Shown here piece by piece: positions 7,809-13,827 of a stretch of 14,726 nt of DNA (within the stretch, counting starts at the first letter, position 1; every line of letters begins with the position of its first letter). The stretch lies in NCBI GenBank assembly GCA_018715465.1, contig DVLN01000068.1, positions 1-14,726 of the forward strand, written 5' to 3'. Position numbers and translations under genes: made by a program. The notes below the pieces were generated by a model, which worked only from the letters and a program-made list of their open reading frames with translations, made no database searches and was not told where the DNA came from. This DNA comes from Candidatus Faecivivens stercorigallinarum (GTDB lineage Bacteria > Bacillota > Clostridia > Oscillospirales > Ruminococcaceae).

Positions 7809-8666
7809 TCAGATGCCATAATCCGCAAGCTCAACACTTCCGGTAAAAGCTGTTGTAGCAGGACCGGTCATATATACCGTCTGTTCGGTGTACCGAATGG
7901 TCAGATCCCCGCCCCGCAGATGGACCAGAATATCCTCATCCATCGGACAATACCCATTGAGTACTGCCGCGACTGCCGAAGCGCAGGTCCCGGTTCCACA
8001 GGCCCATGTCTCACCGCTGCCCCGTTCCCATACCCGCATTTTAAGGGTATGCCGGTCGATCACCTGGACAAATTCGGTGTTGACCCGCTGGGGAAAGAGC
8101 GGATGGTGTTCAAACAGTGGCCCGATCTTTTCCAGTTCCAGCTCCATCGGGTCATGGTCGACAAAGATTACTGCATGTGGATTACCCATCGACACACAGG
8201 TCATTTTCCGTTCCACTCCGTCGGCGTTGATGGGAACACTGATTGCCGTTTCTCCTGACAGATTGACCGGGATTTCGCGTGGTGTCAGAATGGCGGGACC
8301 CATGTCTACCCGTGCGGCTACTGCTTTTCCGTCCCGGATTTCCATATCCAATATTTTGACTCCACTCAGTGAGTCAATTTGCAGCTGATTTTTTCTGGCA
8401 ATGCCGCTGTCGTAGACATATTTCCCGACACAGCGGATACCGTTCCCGCACATCATCCCTTCGCTGCCGTCGGCATTGAAAATGCGCATTTTGGCGTCGG
8501 CGTGATCAGACGGGCAGATCAGAATGATCCCATCTCCGCCGATGCCAAAATGGCGATCAGACAGGGCAATGGCGGCTTTTTGAAAGTCAAAGGCGGGTGT
8601 GTGGAACATGTCCACATAGATGTAGTCATTTCCACACCCGTGCATCTTGGTGAATGTAATTTTCAT
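7809..8666 (-). CDS. dapF: Diaminopimelate epimerase
   Basis: This 285-residue, cofactor-independent racemase-type enzyme interconverts LL- and meso-diaminopimelate, the form used for peptidoglycan cross-links and for lysine. It opens with the family signature FTKMHGCGNDYIYVD. The two catalytic cysteines lie in MMCGNGIRC (Cys73) and WACGTGTCASA (Cys223), and GNPHAVIFVD lies between. The frame is open 12 codons further upstream. I chose the MKITFTKMHG start at 8666 because AAGGAG sits 8 bases before it and the family begins there. It lies between carA and pyrG on the same strand. The 74-bp gap to carA holds a 6-bp inverted repeat (CCGGAT/ATCCGG, 8685-8706) without a T-run, so transcription probably reads through. 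Confidence 0.96.
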   Translation of the reverse strand: MKITFTKMHGCGNDYIYVDMFHTPAFDFQKAAIALSDRHFGIGGDGIILICPSDHADAKMRIFNADGSEGMMCGNGIRCVGKYVYDSGIARKNQLQIDSLSGVKILDMEIRDGKAVAARVDMGPAILTPREIPVNLSGETAISVPINADGVERKMTCVSMGNPHAVIFVDHDPMELELEKIGPLFEHHPLFPQRVNTEFVQVIDRHTLKMRVWERGSGETWACGTGTCASAVAAVLNGYCPMDEDILVHLRGGDLTIRYTEQTVYMTGPATTAFTGSVELADYGI

Positions 8667-8740
8667 TATCCCATCTCCTTCATACCGGATAGACGATGCC
8701 ATCCGGGAATCGCTGTCGGGCAGTCTCTCTCTGTTTTTTA

Positions 8741-9817
8741 TTATGCCCGATGGCTGTCAATCATTTCAACAAATTCATCAAAAAGGAAGTTGGTGTCATG
8801 CGGTCCGCCGCAGGCTTCCGGGTGGAACTGTACGGTGAAAGCGGGGATATCCAGATAACGGATGCCCTCACAGGTACCGTCGTTTGCATTTTCATAGCTC
8901 ATGACACCATTGCTAGGCAGTGCATTGGTATCTACAGCATAGCCGTGGTTCTGGGAGCTGACAAAGATTCGGTCGTTGGACAGGTTTTTGACCGGCTGGT
9001 TGGCGCCGCGGTGGCCGTATTTGAGCTTGACGGTCTTTCCGCCTTCTGCCAGTGCGAGCAGCTGATGGCCGAGACAGATTCCGAAGATAGGGGTGCCGGA
9101 GTCGGCAACCTTTTTCAGCTCGGCAATAATGCCTGTGTTTTCGGCAGGGTCGCCAGGGCCGTTGGAAAGCATAACGCCGTCAGGATTGAGGGCAAGCAGC
9201 TCTTCAGCAGTCGTGCTTCCGGGGGCGACTGTCACTTCACAGCCGCGGTTGACCAGTTCCCGTTCAATGTTCATCTTTGCGCCGAAGTCCCATAGAACGA
9301 CTTTGCGTTTGATCTCATCGGGGGTCAGCACATATTTTTCCCCGGTAGAGACCGACTCGACAGCATTCTTGACCAGATAAGAGCGGATTTCTTCCATATC
9401 CACCCCGTTTGGATCGGTTACGATCCGTCCGTTCATGACGCCATGTTCCCGGATGATACGGGTCAGCTGGCGGGTGTCGATGCCATACAGGCCGATAATT
9501 CCCGCTTTTTTGAGGTAGTCATTCAGCTTTCCTTCGCAGCGGAAGTTGGAGGGGGCGTCGCATACTTCCCGCACGATGTAGCCTTTCAGACGGGGGCCGG
9601 CGCTTTCAAAGTCCTCAGGGATAACGCCGTAGTTGCCGATCAGCGGAAAGGTCTGCACGACAATCTGGCCGTAATAGCTGGGATCGGTCAGCGTTTCCAG
9701 ATAACCGGTCATTGCGGTGGTAAATACGACTTCTCCGGTTACGCAGCCTTCTGCGCCGAAGCTTTTGCCTTCAAATACTTTTCCGTTTTCCAGAATCAAA
9801 TATGCGGTCTTGTCCAT
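8741..9817 (-). CDS. carA: Carbamoyl-phosphate synthase small (glutaminase) subunit
   Basis: CarA hydrolyses glutamine and passes ammonia to the CarB subunit for carbamoyl phosphate, the precursor of pyrimidines and arginine. It opens AYLILENGKVFEGKSFGA and has TGEVVFTTAMTGY, then a C-terminal class I glutamine amidotransferase domain with SNGPGDP, GICLGHQ (nucleophile Cys248) and VQFHPEACGGPHDT (His-Glu). Two starts compete. ATG at 9829 touches the AAAGGA directly; the MDKTAYL ATG at 9817 has a long 12-base spacing but matches where CarA proteins begin. I give the latter (358 residues, normal length), with moderate certainty. carB, usually directly downstream, is absent: dapF follows instead and purF precedes by 57 bp. 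Confidence 0.95.
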   Translation of the reverse strand: MDKTAYLILENGKVFEGKSFGAEGCVTGEVVFTTAMTGYLETLTDPSYYGQIVVQTFPLIGNYGVIPEDFESAGPRLKGYIVREVCDAPSNFRCEGKLNDYLKKAGIIGLYGIDTRQLTRIIREHGVMNGRIVTDPNGVDMEEIRSYLVKNAVESVSTGEKYVLTPDEIKRKVVLWDFGAKMNIERELVNRGCEVTVAPGSTTAEELLALNPDGVMLSNGPGDPAENTGIIAELKKVADSGTPIFGICLGHQLLALAEGGKTVKLKYGHRGANQPVKNLSNDRIFVSSQNHGYAVDTNALPSNGVMSYENANDGTCEGIRYLDIPAFTVQFHPEACGGPHDTNFLFDEFVEMIDSHRA

Positions 9818-9873
9818 GATTTTGACCATTCCTTTCGCATTAGGGTTGTGTATACCTGTGCGGAAAAACCGGC

Positions 9874-11328
9874 TTAAAACTGGCCTGTCCCCCCGGACGA
9901 GATATCTTCAAATTGTGCTTTGGTGTGGCTGCTGCCAATGTCAACAGGGTACTCTCCTGTAAAACAGCCGGTACAGAAAGAGAGACCGCAGCCTTCGCAG
10001 GCCTGTTTCAGCCCGTCGATGCTGATAAAGCCGAGGCTGTCCGCCCCAATCCGGCGGCAGATCGCGTCCAGCTCCAGCTGGTTGGCGATCAGGTTTTCCT
10101 CGCTGTCGATATCGGTGCCAAAATGGCAGGTGTGTTTAAAAGGGGGAGAGGAAATGCGCAGATGCACTTCGCTTGCCCCAGCCTGTTTGAGGCTTTTGAT
10201 AATTTTGGCGGAGGTCGTACCTCGGACGATGGAATCGTCCACCAGTACTACCCGCTTGCCTTTCAGATTAACCGAAAGAGGATTGAGCTTGAGACGGACA
10301 GCCGCGTCCCGCTGTTGCTGGGATGGAAAGATAAAACTCCGCCCGATATACCGGTTTTTGACAAACCCGAGCTGATAGGGCAGCCCGCTTTGCTGGGCGT
10401 ATCCCATCGCTGCTTCCAGCCCGGAATCGGGTACGCCGCAGACCATGTCCGCCTCTACCGGATATTCTTTCGCCAGCTGTCGTCCCATTGCGATCCGGGC
10501 GTTATAAACGCTCAGGCCGTCGATGACCGAGTCAGTGCGGGCAAAATAGACATACTCAAAGATGCACAGCCCTTTTTTCTGATGTTCAATAACCATCCGG
10601 CTTTCAATGGTGCGGTCGGCATGGATAATCACCATTTCGCCTGGTCGAATATCCCGCACGAAGGTAAACCCGGCGCTGTCCAGACCGCAGGACTCAGAAG
10701 CGACCGCCCATCCATGGTCATTCTTCCCCAGACAGAGCGGCCGGAAGCCTGCTCCGTCCCGGAAGGCGATCAGCTTGTTGCGGCTGGAGAGAACCACCAG
10801 CGAGAAGGCTCCCCGCAGCTGTCTGGCTGCATCAGCGACTGCGTCTTCTATCGACTCTCCCCGCAGGGCTTCCCATCCGATCAGAGAGGAGATAACTTCA
10901 GAATCATTGGTCGCGGCAAAATTACAGCCCACGGAAACCAGTTTCTCCTTGATTTCGGCGGCATTGACAATATTCCCGTTGTGAGCGGTGGCAATACGGC
11001 CTTTCAGGTACTCGGTGATCATGGGCTGGGTATTTTTTTGAGAGTTGGTGCCGGTGGTGGAATAGCGGACATGTCCAATCGCCATATGTGCTTTGGGCAG
11101 ACGGGACAGTACCTCGCTGCCAAAGACCTCACTCACCAGACCGACGTCTTTGTGATAAAGGATGGAGCCGCCCTTCTGGATTGCGATACCGGCGCCTTCC
11201 TGTCCGCGATGCTGGAGTGCCAGCAGGGCATTATAAGTGATGCCGGCCGCTTCGTCAGAGGAGGTCACAATGCCAAAAATACCGCATTCCTCAGAGAGCT
11301 TGTCAAAACTACGTTTCATGTTCATCAT
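9874..11328 (-). CDS. purF: Amidophosphoribosyltransferase (Bacillus-type, Fe-S)
   Basis: PurF catalyses the first committed step of purine synthesis: PRPP plus glutamine to 5-phosphoribosylamine. The N-terminal Ntn-type glutaminase domain has its nucleophile at Cys15 in EECGIFGIV after a short propeptide that must be cleaved, as in B. subtilis. LQHRGQEGAGIA and GHVRYSTTG follow. The C-terminal phosphoribosyltransferase domain carries the PRPP motif VVLVDDSIVRGTTS. Cysteines in KGLCIFEY, HTCHFGTD and CGLSFCTGC match the positions that bind the 4Fe-4S cluster of the oxygen-sensitive Bacillus type. AAAGGG lies 6 bases before ATG 11328; ATG 11325 is equally possible. purF is here separated from other pur genes and lies 116 bp behind the ANTAR regulator, with a structured leader between. 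Confidence 0.96.
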   Translation of the reverse strand: MMNMKRSFDKLSEECGIFGIVTSSDEAAGITYNALLALQHRGQEGAGIAIQKGGSILYHKDVGLVSEVFGSEVLSRLPKAHMAIGHVRYSTTGTNSQKNTQPMITEYLKGRIATAHNGNIVNAAEIKEKLVSVGCNFAATNDSEVISSLIGWEALRGESIEDAVADAARQLRGAFSLVVLSSRNKLIAFRDGAGFRPLCLGKNDHGWAVASESCGLDSAGFTFVRDIRPGEMVIIHADRTIESRMVIEHQKKGLCIFEYVYFARTDSVIDGLSVYNARIAMGRQLAKEYPVEADMVCGVPDSGLEAAMGYAQQSGLPYQLGFVKNRYIGRSFIFPSQQQRDAAVRLKLNPLSVNLKGKRVVLVDDSIVRGTTSAKIIKSLKQAGASEVHLRISSPPFKHTCHFGTDIDSEENLIANQLELDAICRRIGADSLGFISIDGLKQACEGCGLSFCTGCFTGEYPVDIGSSHTKAQFEDISSGGTGQF

Positions 11329-11353
11329 TCAAATCCCTTTCCTGTTGAAGAAA

Positions 11354-11405
11354 ATACCGGCAGAGGTGATATCCGGCTGTTTCATTCAAAAACAGCCGCC
11401 GGTAT
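11354..11405 (-). promoter_or_regulatory. Two-tier inverted repeat in the purF leader (possible RNA control element)
   Basis: An outer 8-bp repeat ATACCGGC (11405-11398, minus strand) and GCCGGTAT (11361-11354) encloses a 9-bp hairpin CGGCTGTTT-loop-AAACAGCCG (11398-11374) with a 7-base loop. A CCGGATAT segment (11378-11371) inside the outer repeat can pair with the same 5' strand ATATACCGG, so two outer pairings exclude each other. Only TTTTCTTC follows, so a terminator would be weak. A TACAAT lies just upstream of the structure and could be a -10, but its -35 is poor. No known riboswitch consensus recognised. Confidence 0.4.
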
Positions 11406-11444
11406 ATTGTATCCCCTTTGAAACGTGACTTCTCTTTTTTTACG

Positions 11445-12014
11445 TCACGTTTTTTCATATTGGTGCAGAATATCTTCCGCAATCCGCCTGCGCGGAACCC
11501 TCAGATCCATCGCCTGTTTCTCTATATACCGATGGGCCTGTGTCTCCGTCATCGCCTCAAACTGGATCAACAAACATTTGGCGCGGTCGACGGTCCGTAT
11601 CTCTTCGATTTTATCTCTGAGCTTTTTGTTTTCCCGCTGCAGTCCAGTCATTCTGGACTGCTGGACACCGGCCATGCGGATGCTTTTGAAAAACATCTGC
11701 CGGTTGACCGGCTTTTCAATGACCAGCACGCCGCTGCATTCTACCTTTTCACTGATTTCTTCAGCAATTTCCGCCTTGACAAGAAGAATTGCATTTCCGA
11801 AAGCTTCACAGACGGAAACCGCCAGATCGGAGCCAAATTCGTCCGGCAGCGGAGTGTTGATCAGGACCAGGTCGTAGTCGTTTTCCAGCAGCAACCGCCG
11901 TGCGTCATTTCCGCATCCTGCACAGGTCTGTACAGACAGTCCGCACAGCCTGGTCAATTCAGACAGTGTGCCGCGGGCATTTTCGCTGCCGGCTACAATC
12001 AATACGCTGTTCAT
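11445..12014 (-). CDS. ANTAR-domain response regulator with degenerate receiver
   Basis: A 189-residue regulator. Residues about 1-115 fold like a CheY receiver (VLIV, DYDLVLINTPLPDEFG, AILLVKAE, VLVIEKPVN). A predicted coiled coil (about 120-145) and a C-terminal ANTAR domain (about 140-186, VDRAKCLLIQFEAMTETQAHRYIEKQAMDL in two parts, then RIAEDIL) follow. ANTAR domains bind paired RNA hairpins and prevent transcription termination, often in nitrogen genes. The receiver lacks the acidic pair after the first strand (it reads AGSENA) and has Asn53 in place of the phosphoacceptor Asp; only Lys101-Pro102 remains. Ordinary phosphorylation is therefore unlikely. It begins 40 bp after glnA with a GAAGGGGG site, so it is co-transcribed with it. 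No sensor kinase is in the window. Confidence 0.85.
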   Translation of the reverse strand: MNSVLIVAGSENARGTLSELTRLCGLSVQTCAGCGNDARRLLLENDYDLVLINTPLPDEFGSDLAVSVCEAFGNAILLVKAEIAEEISEKVECSGVLVIEKPVNRQMFFKSIRMAGVQQSRMTGLQRENKKLRDKIEEIRTVDRAKCLLIQFEAMTETQAHRYIEKQAMDLRVPRRRIAEDILHQYEKT

Positions 12015-12054
12015 ACTGTCCCCCTTCCGTCATGATACCGAATTGGAGGTCCAA

Positions 12055-13359
12055 TCAGTAGAAGGGGAAATAATGGCTGTGTTCAAACGACTGGACATTT
12101 CCAGCGGCGCAGGCTTCACATTCTCGCATTTTTGCGGTGCAGTAGCTCTCGATCATTTCACGGGGCAGAACCCGCTCAACCAGTTTTGAACTGGCCGCCA
12201 GGCTGAGCGCCTGCTGTAATGTCTCCGGCAGCTGCTGTGCCGCGGATGGTTGAGCGCTGTCGGTGCCGCAGTCAGCTGGACGAAGTGGATACTGCTGCTC
12301 GACTCCATCCAAGCCCGCTTCGATCAGCAATGCAAATGCCAGATAGGGGTTGCAGCAGGAGTCAGGGCTGCGCAGTTCGATTCGCGCCTGGTCCCCAAAC
12401 GCGAGCGGGACTCTGATCAACTCAGAAGTGTTGCAGTGCTTGGACCAGCCGATGCTGCGGGGAGCATCAAAACTGCCAAACCGGCTGTAAGAGTTGGTCA
12501 GTGGATTGAGAAAAGCGGTGATCTCTTCTACATGCCGCAGAACGCCTTCGACAAAACTCTCGCTGGTCGCATCATGCAGCCCGTCGCAGGCGTGAATGAT
12601 ATTCTTTCCGCCACGCGCAAGGGAAAAATTGATGTGCATGCCGCTGCCGCTGTAGTTGGCAAAGGGCTTTGGCATAAAGCTGGCATACAGTCCGTTTTTG
12701 TTGGCAATCGCCTTGACTGCCGCCCGGAAGGCGAGCAGGTTGTCAGCGGCGGTCAGTGCGTCGGCACAGTGAAAGTCGATTTCGTTCTGGCCCGGCCCTG
12801 CCTCATGGTGGGAGGTCTCAGGGCAAAACCCCATCTCCTCCAGTGAAAGGCAGATCTCGCGGCGGACGTTTTCGCCCCGGTCGAGCGGAGCAATATCTGC
12901 ATAACCAGCATGGTCATGCGGGATCATCGTCGGTTCACCGTTTTCATCGTTCTTGAACAGATAGAATTCGCATTCGGTTCCCAGCCGGCAGGAAAGGCCA
13001 AAACTGGCCGCCCGTGCAATCTCTTTTTTGAGGATAGAGCGGGCACAGGATGCGTAAGGGGTGCCGTCAGCGTGGCGGATATCACAGAAAAATCGGATAA
13101 CTCTACCTGTTGACGGACGCCATGGGAGAATGGAGACAGTTCCTGCGTCGGGTACCAGAAAAAGCGGCTCAGAAGCCTTTTGAAAGCCGGCCACTGCGCC
13201 CTGTTCAAAGTGAATTCCGCGGGTAAATGCCCGCTGCAATTCGCCCGGCAGGATGGTGATGTTTTTGTGCACGCCAAAAAGGTCACAAAAAGTGAGGCGT
13301 ATAAATTTCACATCATTTTCTTCAACAAATGAAAGTACTTCAGAAATGGTATTGTCCAT
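12055..13359 (-). CDS. glnA: Type I glutamine synthetase, divergent clostridial form
   Basis: Glutamine synthetase makes glutamine from glutamate, ammonia and ATP. This 434-residue protein has the GS beta-grasp N-terminus (EENDVKFIRLTFCDLFGV) and the catalytic blocks GTECEFYLF, HHEAGPGQNEIDF, PKPFANYSGSGMHIN and RIELRSPDSCCNPYLAFALL. Some motifs depart from the norm. The loop usually reading GxEAP is SFDAP (Asp298 for the flap glutamate). The usual NRSxxIRxP is NTSELIRVP (Asn310, Thr311). The FDGSSIEGF segment is FEQGAVAGF, as in part of the clostridial GS family. It lacks a GSI-beta insertion and is short, as in GSI-alpha. AAAGGA lies 14 bases before the ATG, an unusually long spacing; an in-frame TGA two codons upstream rules out an earlier start. 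A leader hairpin ends just before the RBS. First gene of the cluster. Confidence 0.9.
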   Translation of the reverse strand: MDNTISEVLSFVEENDVKFIRLTFCDLFGVHKNITILPGELQRAFTRGIHFEQGAVAGFQKASEPLFLVPDAGTVSILPWRPSTGRVIRFFCDIRHADGTPYASCARSILKKEIARAASFGLSCRLGTECEFYLFKNDENGEPTMIPHDHAGYADIAPLDRGENVRREICLSLEEMGFCPETSHHEAGPGQNEIDFHCADALTAADNLLAFRAAVKAIANKNGLYASFMPKPFANYSGSGMHINFSLARGGKNIIHACDGLHDATSESFVEGVLRHVEEITAFLNPLTNSYSRFGSFDAPRSIGWSKHCNTSELIRVPLAFGDQARIELRSPDSCCNPYLAFALLIEAGLDGVEQQYPLRPADCGTDSAQPSAAQQLPETLQQALSLAASSKLVERVLPREMIESYCTAKMRECEACAAGNVQSFEHSHYFPFY

Positions 13360-13381
13360 ATATCAAAATCTGTTCCTTTCC

Positions 13382-13416
13382 CGAAAGCAGTCTACACAGG
13401 AAAACTGTGACTTTCG
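13382..13416 (-). promoter_or_regulatory. Leader hairpin directly upstream of the glnA ribosome binding site
   Basis: On the minus strand CGAAAG (13416-13411) pairs with CTTTCG (13387-13382), and inside it CACAG (13409-13405) pairs with CTGTG (13399-13395) around a TTTTC loop. One base and the 7 bases TAGACTG form an unequal internal loop. The structure ends 2-3 bases before GAAAGGA, so it could affect ribosome access. It is not a terminator (no T-run). It is not an ANTAR site as known, since those need two hairpins with A1/G4 hexaloops. Confidence 0.45.
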
Positions 13417-13429
13417 TTGTTTCTCCATT

Positions 13430-13459
13430 ATTTTATCACATTTTGATAGCCCTGAGCAA
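13430..13459 (-). promoter_or_regulatory. Candidate sigma-A promoter of the glnA cluster
   Basis: On the minus strand TGA-TAAAAT (13438-13430) is an extended -10. TTGCTC (13459-13454), 18 bp upstream, is a poor -35. The start point would be about 13423, giving a leader of some 64 nt that contains the hairpin at 13382-13416. No GlnR/TnrA box of the form TGTNAN7TNACA was found next to it. Confidence 0.4.
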
Positions 13460-13763
13460 GGAATATTTTTTCACATTGGCAATACACCTTTATCTTCGGC
13501 AGGTTATACACAAAACTGCAATTTTGCAAGTTGTTTTCTGCTGACTTGTCAAATGTTTTTGGCTTGTGTATTCGCTTTATCTTGGGAAACATCCGTCTCA
13601 GGCAGTGGACAAGGACAAAACAGAGATGGGTTTTAATTGGCGAAAATAGGATTGTACGGCAGGCGTATTCACCACTTGCGTTAGATGATCAACCGGATGG
13701 CAAAAAATGAGGATATGCAATAATTATATTATAAAATTGCAAATTTATTAATTGCCGCAGTTT
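13460..13763. other. AT-rich intergenic region between prmA and glnA, no gene assigned
   Basis: This stretch is richer in A and T than the coding DNA around it. It carries several TGCAA/TTGCA motifs: an inverted TGCAAT/ATTGCA pair at 13716-13741 around a pure A/T core, TTGCAAAATTGCAG on the minus strand at 13517-13530, and CAAAA-TTGCAG-TTTTG, a small hairpin in the same place. A minus-strand reading frame of 54 codons (13592-13428, MFPKIKRIHKPK at its start) has no ribosome binding site and is doubtful. Both readings, long regulatory leader or small RNA, remain open. I recognise no known RNA family. Confidence 0.4.
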
Positions 13764-13796
13764 AAAAAGAAGCCGCCGCTTTTTCAAGCGCCGGCT
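13764..13796 (-). terminator. Intrinsic terminator of prmA
   Basis: On the minus strand AGCCGGCGCTT (13796-13786) pairs with AAGCGGCGGCT (13781-13771) around a 4-base GAAA loop, with a single G-G mismatch in the middle, followed by TCTTTTT. It lies about 30 bp after the prmA stop and should separate prmA from the glnA cluster. Confidence 0.85.
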
Positions 13797-13827
13797 CTAA
13801 ATTGCTTTTGAAGTTTTTACATTTACC

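Noticed and set aside
7763..7837. N-terminal extension of pyrG by 25 codons
   Set aside because: Family start, spacing of AAGGA and length all favour the MTKY start at 7762; the extension runs into the dapF 3' end.
8667..8702. Earlier start for dapF
   Set aside because: The AAGGAG site and the conserved beginning MKITFTKMHG place the start at 8666.
9913..11421. Long plus-strand ORF (502 codons) opposite purF, and similar ones at 4947-6212 and 6209-7276
   Set aside because: They lie antisense to certain genes (purF, dapL, pyrG), show no domain, and lack ribosome binding sites; they arise from codon bias of the real gene.
11421..11452. AAACGTGAC/GTCACGTTT repeat followed by T-run, terminator-like on the plus strand
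   Set aside because: No plus-strand gene needs it, the loop is 14 bases long, and on the minus strand the repeat is followed by only TTT. Not called as a terminator.
13428..13592. 54-codon minus-strand ORF between prmA and glnA
   Set aside because: No ribosome binding site before its ATG, composition follows the AT-rich background, and it overlaps the likely glnA promoter. Kept only as a remark.
13360..13763. ANTAR-type dual hexaloop antiterminator or GlnR/TnrA box before glnA
   Set aside because: Scanning by eye found no pair of hairpins with A1/G4 six-base loops and no TGTNAN7TNACA match; the one six-base loop, TTGCAG, lacks A1 and G4.
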